A stretch of DNA of 14,218 bases from Acidobacteriota bacterium (GTDB lineage: Bacteria > Acidobacteriota > Holophagae > Thermotomaculales > Thermotomaculaceae), in NCBI GenBank assembly GCA_027038695.1, contig JALWHA010000110.1, positions 1 to 14,218 on the forward strand, in the 5' to 3' direction. Every line of letters begins with the position of its first letter. The stretch's first letter is position 1. Positions 6,268 to 13,850 of the stretch are shown here, in pieces. The position numbers and the translations under genes were made by a program. The notes under the pieces are model-generated. The model ran no database searches. It worked only from the letters and a program-made list of their open reading frames with translations, and was not told the DNA's origin.

Positions 6268-7269
6268 ATGAAGTTAGCGGAAAAAATCAAGTATCAGGTT
6301 CCAATAAAAAGTGTTTTTGAAAAATTAGGAATTAAAGAGGGAGTTTTAGGCTACTACTGCCCATACCACGAGGACAAAACCGGGAGTTTAATGGTTAAAG
6401 AAACAGAAAACACCTTCTACTGCTCTGTTTGCAAAGCATCGGGAGACCAGATAGAGATTACAAAAAAGGTTAAGGGAATGGATTTTGACGAAGCGATAAG
6501 TTTTCTGGCAAAAGAGTTTGAGATTGAAGAGGATAAAAGCGAGGGTATATTAGACGATTGGCTTTCAAACAGAGAAGAGAAAGAAACCCTTGAAAGTGTA
6601 TTCGGGAAAGAAACAGAGGGGAAAGTAACAGACAAAGACATTGAAATTTACACCTATATAGTAGAAAACTCTTCCATTTCTTTCATACACCAGACATTTT
6701 TAGAGAGAAAGGGCTTTGAAAAAGATTTAATAGACGCAATAGGGTTTTGCTCAATTGAAAAGCCTCATATCTTTGTAGAAGAACTAAAGGATAAATTTGG
6801 AATTGATAGCCTTGACAATGCGGGGCTTTTAAACAAAAAGAGGGAGTTTGCATTTCAGAAGAACAACCTTTTAATCCCGTTTTTTGAAAATAATAAGGTT
6901 ATCTTCCTTGCAGGGTGGGATATTTCAGGGGGAAGGTATGAGTTTGTCTTTCCCCACCACAAAGAAAAGCAAACCTTTATCCCGAAATTTGACATCAAAA
7001 ACGAAATTTACATCACTGGAGACTTCAGGGGGTGCTTTGCATTTTTAAAGAAAGGGTGCTTTTCCATTTGCGCTTTCGGGAATTTCAATTCCCTTTTAAG
7101 GTTCAAAGATAAAAAGATATTTGTCTGCGGGGATAAAGACGAAAAGGGCAAGCAGTTTAACAGAAAAATTATAAAATTCTTTGCCGAGCACGGAATAAAC
7201 TACACCCTCGGGGGGTTTGAAAACTGCTTTCTTGACTACCTTGATTACCTCACCTTTAAGAGAAAATAA
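6268..7269 (+). CDS. Primase-like protein with CHC2 zinc finger and degenerate TOPRIM domain
   Basis: The 333-residue protein looks like a shortened relative of DnaG primase. Residues 1-90 match the zinc-binding domain: Cys31-x2-His34 and Cys52-x2-Cys55, followed by GD and a typical MDFDEAISFLA helix. Residues 195-245 (NLLIPFF through FIPKF) recall the start of the DnaG catalytic core, and residues 246-315 form a TOPRIM-like segment with GDKDEKG at 288-294 (Asp289, Asp291). The glutamate of the canonical TOPRIM EG motif appears replaced (YITGDFRG, Thr250), and no DnaB-binding C-terminal domain is present. It may therefore bind nucleic acid without priming, or be a diverged accessory primase. 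The ATG at 6268 follows AAGGGGG at proper spacing. No replication, plasmid or phage gene lies nearby. The family assignment is sound, the role unknown. Confidence 0.72.
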   Translation: MKLAEKIKYQVPIKSVFEKLGIKEGVLGYYCPYHEDKTGSLMVKETENTFYCSVCKASGDQIEITKKVKGMDFDEAISFLAKEFEIEEDKSEGILDDWLSNREEKETLESVFGKETEGKVTDKDIEIYTYIVENSSISFIHQTFLERKGFEKDLIDAIGFCSIEKPHIFVEELKDKFGIDSLDNAGLLNKKREFAFQKNNLLIPFFENNKVIFLAGWDISGGRYEFVFPHHKEKQTFIPKFDIKNEIYITGDFRGCFAFLKKGCFSICAFGNFNSLLRFKDKKIFVCGDKDEKGKQFNRKIIKFFAEHGINYTLGGFENCFLDYLDYLTFKRK

Positions 7270-7277
7270 ACCCTTCC

Positions 7278-7305
7278 TTGCATTTCAGGGGTTTTAACAT
7301 ATAAT
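7278..7305 (+). promoter_or_regulatory. Promoter of the radical SAM-rng-patatin operon
   Basis: TTGCAT (7278-7283), a 16-base spacer and TATAAT (7300-7305) form a good sigma-70-type promoter just after the primase-like gene. The leader would be about 33 bases and includes the AGGAG ribosome binding site of the gene at 7345. No terminator is seen between the upstream stop and this promoter, so read-through is possible. Confidence 0.7.
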
Positions 7306-7344
7306 CTTAAAGCGGCTTTTGCCGAAAATATTTGCAGGAGCACT

Positions 7345-9825
7345 ATGTATTCCTATTCAGATTTGATAAAGGTTAAAAAACCGGGACAGTACACCGGGGG
7401 AGAGTTAAATTCAATCCTAAAAAACCCAGAAGGTAAATTGAGGGTGTTAATAGCCTTCCCGGATTTATACGAAATAGGTATGTCCTATACAGGGCTTCAC
7501 ATACTTTACGACTTAATTAACAGGGAAGAAAACCTTTACGCAGAAAGGGTTTTTGCTCCATGGATTGACTTTGAAAAGATTTTACGGCAAAAGAAAACCC
7601 CTCTTTTATCCCTTGAAACAAAAACCCCTATGAATGAGTTTGATGTAATAGGCTTTACCTTTCAATACGAATTAACATACACAAATTTTTTAAATATGCT
7701 TGATTTGTCTGGCATTCCTTTAAGAAGCAAAGAGAGAAAAGGCTTTCCCCTTATTATGGCGGGGGGCCCCTGCGTTTCAAACCCGGAGCCTATTGCCCCT
7801 TTTGTTGACTTTTTCTACATAGGGGAAGCGGAAACACACTTGATTGAAGTCTTAAACAAGATTGACGAAATGAAAAAAGCGGGAAAAGAAAGAAATCAAA
7901 TACTTGAAACTCTTTACGAATACGACTTTATCTATGTTCCCGAATTTTCAAAATACAAAGAAAGCGAATTCTTTTCAATACCTCAATACCCTAAAAAGGT
8001 TAAGAGGACTTATCCCCTCTACTTTAATGAAAGCGATTTCCCTGAAAAAGCAGTCCAGCCAAATGTCCAGATTGTTTACGACAGAGTTACCCTTGAGATT
8101 TCAAGGGGCTGCGACGAAGGGTGCAGGTTCTGTCAGGCAGGCTATATTTACAGGCCTCAAAGGGAGAGAAACCCTGAAGATTTGATTAAACAGGCTGATA
8201 GCCTGCTGAAAAACACGGGGCAGGACGAGGTGTCCCTGACATCTTTAAGTGCCGCAAACTACCCGGGAATTGAGGTTTTAATAGAAAAACTTATGAAAAA
8301 ATACTCTGACGAGAGGATTTCCCTATCCCTTCCCTCAATAAGGGCAGATAAATTCAAAGACGAGTTTGCAATATTCATTAAAGAGGGCAGGAAGACAGGC
8401 TTTACAATTGCCCCTGAAGCGGGGAGCGAAAGGTTGAGAAGGATAATAAACAAAAACCTGAAAGAGGAAGACATTTTCTGGAGCGCAAAAACAGCATTTG
8501 AAAACGGCTGGGACCACATAAAGTTTTACTTTATGATAGGGCTTCCCTTTGAAGAGTATGAAGATTTAGAGGGCATTGTCAGGATTTGCGAAAAAAGTCT
8601 TGAGTTTGCGAAAAGAGGGCATGTAGTACTTTCGGCGTCAACCTTTGTTCCCAAGCCTCATACCCCCTTTCAATGGATAGCACAGATTGATTTAACCGAA
8701 ACAATAAACAGGCAGGAGTATATTAAATCGCTTGTAAAGACAAGAAGGATAAGGTATAAATTCCACCAGCCTGAAATGTCAATACTTGAAGGGATAATCT
8801 CAAGGGGGGATGTGAGGGTTTCCGATGTAATAGAAACGGCATTCAGGCTGGGTGCAAGGTTTGACGGCTGGAGCGACACCTTTGACTTTTCAATATGGGA
8901 AAAGGCTATAAAGGAACATAACTTAAATTTAGAAAGGTATTACAAAAACCTTCCGGAAGACACTCCCCTGCCGTGGGATTTTATAGACATAGGCGTTAGA
9001 AAAAACTTTCTTTTAAAAGAGTATGAGTTTGCAAAACAGGGCAAAAACACCGAAATGTGCATAGATGTAAAATCCTGCAATGCCTGCGGGACATGCCGGG
9101 GGATATACTTAAAAGAAAGGTTTGAAAAAAGGATTGAGTTTTACAAAAAACTGAAAGAAGAACTTGAAAAAGAAGTTAACAAGAACAGAGAAACAGAAGA
9201 AAAAGAGAGGTATCATTACCTTTTCACATTCAGCAAAAAGGGGGAAATGAGATTTATATCCCACCTTGACTTAATCAGGGTTATTCAGAGGGGTTTAAGG
9301 ATTAGCAAATTGCCCATTGCGTTTACAAAAGGCTTTTCCCCAAAACCTATTTTAACCTTTTCTCCCGCACTTGAATTGGGGATAGAGGGGGAAAACGAGA
9401 TGTTTGTGGTTGAAATGGCCGAAAAGGTGGACATAAATGAGGCTATATTCAGGATAAACAAAGGGCTTCCCGACGGGATAAGGCTTAAAGAGGGGGAAAT
9501 AATACCCTTTGAAAAGAGAAAGTTTTTATCAAAAAAGTGCAAACTCTTTTATCAAATTGAGTCAAAAGATAAATTAAAAATCAACCCTCAATGGGAAAAC
9601 AAAGTTATGACAAAAAAAACAAAGAGAGGGTCCAAAGAAATCAGGATAAAGGATTATGTTAAAAGGGTAAGCAAACTATCGGATAACGCATTTCTTGTTG
9701 AAAGCGAGTTTGCCCCTGAAAAAGGCAGTTTAAAGATAACCGAGATTGCACCTTTAATATTTGAGAATATAAACCTTGATAATGCTATAATTAAAAGACA
9801 GAAATTAGAATACGGAGAATTATGA
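7345..9825 (+). CDS. Radical SAM protein (TIGR03960 type) fused to a DUF2344 (TIGR03936) domain
   Basis: The 826-residue protein combines two units that are separate neighbouring genes in many bacteria. The N-terminal ~250 residues resemble a B12-binding-type domain (GMSYTGLHILYDLIN, IGFTFQYELTYTNFLNML, MAGGPCVSNPEP, IGEAE). The radical SAM core follows, with its cluster motif Cys256-x3-Cys260-x2-Cys263 in SRGCDEGCRFCQAGYIYRP. A second cysteine group (Cys572, 578, 581, 584) probably binds metal. From about residue 625 comes the DUF2344 domain (YLFTFSKKGEMRFISHLDLIRVIQRGL, FTKGFSPKP). The substrate is unknown. The family is often found beside rng, which suggests a role in RNA or ribosome modification, but that is inference. 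AGGAG precedes the ATG. The stop overlaps the rng start as ATGA, so translation is coupled. Confidence 0.9.
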   Translation: MYSYSDLIKVKKPGQYTGGELNSILKNPEGKLRVLIAFPDLYEIGMSYTGLHILYDLINREENLYAERVFAPWIDFEKILRQKKTPLLSLETKTPMNEFDVIGFTFQYELTYTNFLNMLDLSGIPLRSKERKGFPLIMAGGPCVSNPEPIAPFVDFFYIGEAETHLIEVLNKIDEMKKAGKERNQILETLYEYDFIYVPEFSKYKESEFFSIPQYPKKVKRTYPLYFNESDFPEKAVQPNVQIVYDRVTLEISRGCDEGCRFCQAGYIYRPQRERNPEDLIKQADSLLKNTGQDEVSLTSLSAANYPGIEVLIEKLMKKYSDERISLSLPSIRADKFKDEFAIFIKEGRKTGFTIAPEAGSERLRRIINKNLKEEDIFWSAKTAFENGWDHIKFYFMIGLPFEEYEDLEGIVRICEKSLEFAKRGHVVLSASTFVPKPHTPFQWIAQIDLTETINRQEYIKSLVKTRRIRYKFHQPEMSILEGIISRGDVRVSDVIETAFRLGARFDGWSDTFDFSIWEKAIKEHNLNLERYYKNLPEDTPLPWDFIDIGVRKNFLLKEYEFAKQGKNTEMCIDVKSCNACGTCRGIYLKERFEKRIEFYKKLKEELEKEVNKNRETEEKERYHYLFTFSKKGEMRFISHLDLIRVIQRGLRISKLPIAFTKGFSPKPILTFSPALELGIEGENEMFVVEMAEKVDINEAIFRINKGLPDGIRLKEGEIIPFEKRKFLSKKCKLFYQIESKDKLKINPQWENKVMTKKTKRGSKEIRIKDYVKRVSKLSDNAFLVESEFAPEKGSLKITEIAPLIFENINLDNAIIKRQKLEYGEL

Positions 9826-11339
9826 CAAGAGAAATTTTAGTAAACTCAACAAACCAGGAAACAAGGATTGCCTTAATAGAAAACAATAAACTTGTGGAAG
9901 TGTTTGTTGAAAGAAAGTTTAACAAAGGTATTGTCGGCAATATCTACAAAGGGAAAGTAACAAAGGTACTCCCTGGAATGCAGTCTGCATTTGTAAACAT
10001 CGGGCTTGACAGAGACGCTTTCCTGTATGTAGGGGATATATCGGAGAACATACTCAACATTGAAGAGTTTATAGACGAAGAAAACATAGAAGAAACAGAA
10101 ACGGAAACGGAAGAAGAAAAAGCAACAAGTCAAAGTGAGGTTCACATTGAAGACCTGTTAAGGGAAGGGCAGGAAATTCTTGTCCAGATTGCAAAAGAAC
10201 CTATAGGGACAAAAGGTCCCAGAATCACTGCACACATAAGCCTTCCGGGAAGGTATCTTGTTTATATGCCTACCATTTCCCACATAGGGGTTTCAAGAAA
10301 GATTGAAGACGAAAACGAAAGAGAAAGATTAAAAAACATAATGGAAAAAATAAAAAAGGGGACAGGCGGCTACATTGTCAGGACTGCGGCAGAGGGAATG
10401 GACGAAGAAGCGTTAAAGCAGGATGTTGAACTTTTGCAAAAGATATGGAAAGAGATAATCCAGAAAACCGAAACAGCAAGAGCACCCCGCCTTATTTACG
10501 AAGAGTTGGGTCTTCTTGAAAAGGTAATCAGGGACTACTTTACAGACGACACAACATTGATGCTTGTTGACAACGAAACGGCATACCAGCAGGCTATTCA
10601 GTTTTTAGATAAAATCAACGGCAGGTGGATAAACAGGGTAAAACTTTACACAAAAAAACAGCCGATATTTGAGTTATACGACATTGAAAGCCAGATTGAA
10701 GGGGCATTGCGCTCAAAGGTATGGCTTAAATCAGGGGGCTATATTGTAATAAACCAGACTGAAGCACTTGTCTCAATTGACGTTAACACCGGAAGGTACA
10801 TAGGAAAAAAATCCCTTGAAGAAACAGTATTTAAAACCAACAAAGAGGCTATATCTGAGATTGTAAGGCAAATCAGGTTAAGGAATTTAGGGGGAATAAT
10901 TGTAGTTGACTTTATTGACATGGAAGAGGAAGAGCATAGAAAAGAAGTGCTTGAACTTCTTGAAACAGAACTTAAAAAAGATAAATCAAGGACAAATATA
11001 CTTACAATTGAAGAGATAGGGCTTGTGGCAATTACCAGAAAAAGGGTAAAGCAGTCCCTTGAAAGGGAATTGACACAGGTTTGCCCGTACTGCCGTGGAA
11101 CGGGAAGGGTGAAATCAATCCCGACAATAATACTTGAAATCCAGAGAGAGATTATCAACAGAATTGTTATCAATTACGATAGAGACATAACAATCAGGGT
11201 TCACCCATACATAGGCGAGTATTTGAAAAACGATGACTATTTAATAGTAAAAGAGTTAACAGAATACTTTAATGTCAGAATAAACGTGAAGGAAGACCCG
11301 AACCTTCATTTAGAGGAGTACGACATTGTCTTTAATTAA
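9822..11339 (+). CDS. rng: Ribonuclease G (RNase E/G family)
   Basis: RNase G is a cytoplasmic endoribonuclease that cleaves single-stranded AU-rich RNA, matures the 5' end of 16S rRNA and turns over mRNA. The 505-residue protein has the S1 RNA-binding domain at about 37-135 (GNIYKGKVTKVLPGMQSAFVNIG), interrupted by an acidic stretch of about 30 residues (75-105). The 5' sensor/RNase H region and the DNase I-like catalytic region follow, with SIDVNTGR (Asp320) and VDFIDM (Asp363), matching the two magnesium ligands of E. coli RNase E at the same 43-residue spacing. The zinc-link CPYC (Cys421, Cys424) allows dimer formation. No RNase E-type degradosome scaffold is present, so it is the short G form. 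GGAG precedes the ATG. It overlaps the radical SAM gene by four bases and the patatin gene by 14. Confidence 0.96.
   Translation: MTREILVNSTNQETRIALIENNKLVEVFVERKFNKGIVGNIYKGKVTKVLPGMQSAFVNIGLDRDAFLYVGDISENILNIEEFIDEENIEETETETEEEKATSQSEVHIEDLLREGQEILVQIAKEPIGTKGPRITAHISLPGRYLVYMPTISHIGVSRKIEDENERERLKNIMEKIKKGTGGYIVRTAAEGMDEEALKQDVELLQKIWKEIIQKTETARAPRLIYEELGLLEKVIRDYFTDDTTLMLVDNETAYQQAIQFLDKINGRWINRVKLYTKKQPIFELYDIESQIEGALRSKVWLKSGGYIVINQTEALVSIDVNTGRYIGKKSLEETVFKTNKEAISEIVRQIRLRNLGGIIVVDFIDMEEEEHRKEVLELLETELKKDKSRTNILTIEEIGLVAITRKRVKQSLERELTQVCPYCRGTGRVKSIPTIILEIQREIINRIVINYDRDITIRVHPYIGEYLKNDDYLIVKELTEYFNVRINVKEDPNLHLEEYDIVFN
11313..11328 (+). promoter_or_regulatory. Shine-Dalgarno and TTG start of the patatin gene, inside rng
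   Basis: GAGGAG (11313-11318) lies seven bases before a TTG at 11326-11328, all within the last codons of rng. No in-frame ATG lies before the conserved GSGGARG motif at a better place. This fixes the rare TTG as the start and suggests that translation depends on ribosomes finishing rng. Confidence 0.75.
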
Positions 11340-12222
11340 CGAAAAATTCTCTGTCGCTCTTGGAAGCGGAGGAGCAAGAGGACTTGCACACATCGGTGTA
11401 CTTACCACATTAAAAAAATACGGGTTAGATATAAAGGCAATATCAGGCACATCTATGGGAGCAGTAATAGGGGCCTTTTTTGCAGCCGACAAAATAGAAG
11501 AGGCGGAAGAATACTACCGTGGAATGAAGGTAAGCGACGTAATATTTAACTTTGACCCTATATTCCCCAAATCAGGGTTAATTAACGGTAAAAAGGTTAT
11601 GCAAATGCTGAGAGACGTTATAGGGGATATATATGTTTTTGACACTAAAATACCCTTTTACCCTGTGGCAACCGATTTAGACTCGGGAGAGCCTGTGGTT
11701 TTGCAGGACTGCAAACTATGGGAAGCAATCAGGGCATCAATTTCAATCCCGGGATTGTTCAAACCCTTTAAAATAAAAAACAGGTACTATATTGACGGCG
11801 GGATAACAAACCCGGTACCTGTTGATGTCTTAAAAAAAAGGCACAAAGACACAAAGACAATAGCCGTAAACCTTAACTTAAAACCTACCGATTATAAACG
11901 AGCGTGGATAAAGGAGACAGACAATGAAACGGGCTTTCTGTTAAGCAAATTTCCAAAGCTACAAAAACTTGCACAAAATATAGGAATAAATGTAAAAAGC
12001 AAAAAGGCAAAAGACCCCAACATACTCCATGTTTTAAACAGGACATTTCACATTGTCCAGTATGAACTTGCATGGAGAAGCCTTGAATTTGACAGGCCTG
12101 ATTACCTTTTAACCCCGAACCTGAACGATGTTGTTTTTATAGAGTTTCACAAAGCAGACAAATCAATTGGGGAAGGGGAAAGGGTTGCAAGGGAATTTAT
12201 TGAAAAGTTTAAAAAGGGTTAA
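11326..12222 (+). CDS. Patatin-like phospholipase / serine hydrolase (RssA/YchK type)
   Basis: This is a cytoplasmic patatin-fold lipid acyl hydrolase of 298 residues with no signal peptide. All catalytic elements are present: the oxyanion-hole glycine loop GSGGARG (13-19), the nucleophile elbow GTSMG with Ser43, and the dyad aspartate in DGG (Asp157). The C-terminal ~100 residues are more variable and helical. The natural substrate cannot be read from the sequence; related proteins hydrolyse phospholipid or fatty acyl esters. It starts at a TTG inside rng, so it is the third gene of the operon; why a lipase is coupled to an RNase is unclear. Its stop overlaps the queH stop on the opposite strand, leaving no room for a terminator before that gene. 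Confidence 0.92.
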   Translation: MSLINEKFSVALGSGGARGLAHIGVLTTLKKYGLDIKAISGTSMGAVIGAFFAADKIEEAEEYYRGMKVSDVIFNFDPIFPKSGLINGKKVMQMLRDVIGDIYVFDTKIPFYPVATDLDSGEPVVLQDCKLWEAIRASISIPGLFKPFKIKNRYYIDGGITNPVPVDVLKKRHKDTKTIAVNLNLKPTDYKRAWIKETDNETGFLLSKFPKLQKLAQNIGINVKSKKAKDPNILHVLNRTFHIVQYELAWRSLEFDRPDYLLTPNLNDVVFIEFHKADKSIGEGERVAREFIEKFKKG

Positions 12223-13061
12223 CACGGGTCTAAAAAAATATCCCTGTTTGCAATATCGGAGAGTTTTATAACCTCAACATCCTTTCCCTTTTTCTCAAAA
12301 ATCCTCCTTCTCCAATCAAGGTTTTCAAAAGGCTCTAAAAACAGAGTTAACTCAAAGGCATACTTTAAAACATTTTCAGTAGGCTTTACTTTGTAAAAAA
12401 CAAAACCTGTTTTCAAACCATTCCTTTCAATATGCTTTTTCACGCTGTCTAAATCAAAAATCCCTACCTTTTCGCCGTAGAATAGAAAAACCTTTTCACC
12501 GCTTTCTGCGTCTTTAAACATTTTTCGGTAAACAAGGGAAGACTCGCACCCGCAATAATCCTGCCTGTACAGGTTTAACTTCTTTCCCTCTTCAACAGAC
12601 CTTTTAAACCCGTCGTTTTTCTTGAAGTTTGAGGGCATATACTCAACGCCGTACTTTTCCGCAATTTTTTTGCCTATTTCATTTATCTTTTCAAAATCCT
12701 TATGGGGAGACACGGTCAAAACGGTGGCAAACACATCACAATTCAACTCTTTAGCCTTTTTTGCACTATCTTCAAGCCTCATTGAAAGGCAGAAATCACA
12801 CCTCTTTGATTTTTCAGGAAGGTAGTAAAGTTTTTCCGCAGTTTTAACAAAATCCTCGTAATTGTAATCGCCTACAACCAATTTATACCCTTTAGCCTCT
12901 GCCACCCTCTCCATTTCTCTTTTTCTCTTTTGGTACTCTTCTTTTGGAAATATATTCGGATTGTAAAAGTAGCAGACCACCTCGTAATCTTGGGAAAGTT
13001 TTTCAGGAATGTAAACCCCGTCAGGAGCACAACAAATGTGCAGCAACAACCTCTTTTTCAT
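12219..13061 (-). CDS. queH: QueH, epoxyqueuosine reductase (DUF208), with C-terminal extension
   Basis: QueH performs the last step of queuosine synthesis in tRNA, reducing epoxyqueuosine at the wobble base, and replaces QueG in many bacteria, often anaerobes. Conserved residues are visible: HICCAPD (8-14, Cys10-Cys11), RCDFC (Cys88, Cys91), TVSPHKD, SNFKKNDGFKRS and LYRQDYCGCESS (Cys170, Cys172). These cysteines include the iron-sulfur and redox positions of the family. The motif reads CCAPD rather than the CCAPC I consider commoner. After residue 180 there is an extension of about 100 residues, longer than the family core of roughly 180-200, with no domain I recognise. There is no Shine-Dalgarno; a TATAAT nine bases before the ATG suggests a leaderless mRNA. 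It stands alone and converges on the patatin gene. Confidence 0.92.
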   Translation of the reverse strand: MKKRLLLHICCAPDGVYIPEKLSQDYEVVCYFYNPNIFPKEEYQKRKREMERVAEAKGYKLVVGDYNYEDFVKTAEKLYYLPEKSKRCDFCLSMRLEDSAKKAKELNCDVFATVLTVSPHKDFEKINEIGKKIAEKYGVEYMPSNFKKNDGFKRSVEEGKKLNLYRQDYCGCESSLVYRKMFKDAESGEKVFLFYGEKVGIFDLDSVKKHIERNGLKTGFVFYKVKPTENVLKYAFELTLFLEPFENLDWRRRIFEKKGKDVEVIKLSDIANRDIFLDPC

Positions 13062-13070
13062 AGCAACAAA

Positions 13071-13079
13071 ATTATATCA
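13071..13079 (-). promoter_or_regulatory. Extended -10 promoter of queH (leaderless or nearly so)
   Basis: The minus strand reads TGATATAAT, identical to the murJ promoter element, with a partial -35 (TTGTTT at 13094-13099, 17-base spacer). Only nine bases separate the box from the queH ATG, so the expected 5' leader is about zero to three bases. Confidence 0.62.
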
Positions 13080-13129
13080 GGTAAAAAAGCGAAAAACAAA
13101 AACAGACAGGATTTCAAAAAAAATTGTCT

Positions 13130-13135
13130 TATAAT
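13130..13135 (+). promoter_or_regulatory. -10 box upstream of the gene at 13166
   Basis: A perfect TATAAT lies 30 bases before the ATG at 13166 and is divergent from the queH promoter. No good -35 or TGn element accompanies it. The leader from about 13142 would contain the G9 tract. Confidence 0.5.
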
Positions 13136-13151
13136 ATTTAAGTAAAAAACA

Positions 13152-13160
13152 GGGGGGGGG
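13152..13160 (+). repeat. Homopolymer tract, nine G, acting as the ribosome binding site
   Basis: Nine consecutive G end five bases before the ATG at 13166, exactly where a Shine-Dalgarno belongs, with no other candidate nearby. Poly-G of this length is prone to slippage; a change would alter the leader and its pairing with 16S rRNA but not the reading frame. Confidence 0.8.
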
Positions 13161-13165
13161 AAATC

Positions 13166-13471
13166 ATGCTTCAGATAGAATGCTCAAATATAAAATATCG
13201 GGAAGTTTTTACCTTCGGTCTGGCATACACAATCTTAAACAACAAGGGAATACTTACAATAAACGACAAAGAGATTTCTTTTGAAGAAAAAGAATGCGGG
13301 AAAAAGTGGAACTACCCTGTTTCAGAGATAAAAAAGGTTTCAGGTTTATTTTTTTTAGTTGTCTCTTTTGAAAACGGAGACAAAAAAATCCTCTTCTGCA
13401 AAAGGAAAAACTTAAAAAAGATAAAAAAAGAATTAGAAAAGTTTTTAATTTTAAAACCAATTGCTCCTTAA
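13166..13471 (+). CDS. Small soluble protein of unknown function, possibly PH-like fold
   Basis: I do not recognise this 101-residue protein. It has no signal peptide or membrane segment. The first ~75 residues alternate hydrophobic and polar residues as expected of a beta sheet (GILTINDKEISFEE, WNYPVSEIKKVSG, FFLVVSFENGDKKILF), and the last ~25 form a strongly basic, probably helical tail rich in lysine (KRKNLKKIKKELEKFL). A sheet followed by one helix, with a P-x-S-E-I-K-K-V segment, recalls bacterial PH or GRAM-like domains, but this is only a pattern impression. Two cysteines are present near the N-terminus and middle. Its ribosome binding site is the G9 tract. The next gene starts 31 bases downstream on the same strand, so the two may be co-transcribed. 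Confidence 0.7.
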   Translation: MLQIECSNIKYREVFTFGLAYTILNNKGILTINDKEISFEEKECGKKWNYPVSEIKKVSGLFFLVVSFENGDKKILFCKRKNLKKIKKELEKFLILKPIAP

Positions 13472-13502
13472 AAAAGTCGTATGATCAATACTGGAGGTTA
13501 AT

Positions 13503-13781
13503 ATGAGCAATTCTTTAATAATCTTCAGTTTGTTATCCCTGATTTTAATGTTTTTGTTCGGATTTGGGATTTCTGCATCTTCACCAAATCAATCAAAAAG
13601 GGGATTAATAGGCGGCATCTCAGGGGCTGTCATATTCACCCTCATTTTTTACGGTTATTTCTTTTTCTGGAAGCACAAATACACCTTAACCCACACAATT
13701 TTAGGCATACTGTTTGGTGTGGCAGTAATCATTTTCTTTTCCTTCGGCTATACTCTCGGCAAGAAAAAACACAAAAATTGA
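13503..13781 (+). CDS. Small integral membrane protein, three predicted helices, unknown function
   Basis: The 92-residue protein is mostly hydrophobic, with likely membrane helices at about residues 4-26, 35-57 and 63-86 and a basic end (GKKKHKN). The first helix could also act as an uncleaved signal anchor. A polar, basic loop (SPNQSKRG) lies between helices one and two and another (KHKYTLTHT) between two and three. No family is recognised. A clear GGAGG (13493-13497) precedes the ATG at the right distance, which makes it a real gene. A TATGAT at 13480-13485 could be a -10 box for a very short leader but has no good -35. It follows the small soluble gene by 31 bases. No convincing terminator is seen after it. 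Confidence 0.72.
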   Translation: MSNSLIIFSLLSLILMFLFGFGISASSPNQSKRGLIGGISGAVIFTLIFYGYFFFWKHKYTLTHTILGILFGVAVIIFFSFGYTLGKKKHKN

Positions 13782-13850
13782 TTTTAGCACTTAAAGATTT
13801 GTCCCTTTTTTCTATTTTTAATTCTTGTATTATTACAAAGTGTTGGAAAA

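Noticed and set aside
10739..11173. Minus-strand open frame of 144 codons
   Set aside because: It lies opposite the conserved catalytic core of RNase G and has a biased composition typical of an antisense shadow.
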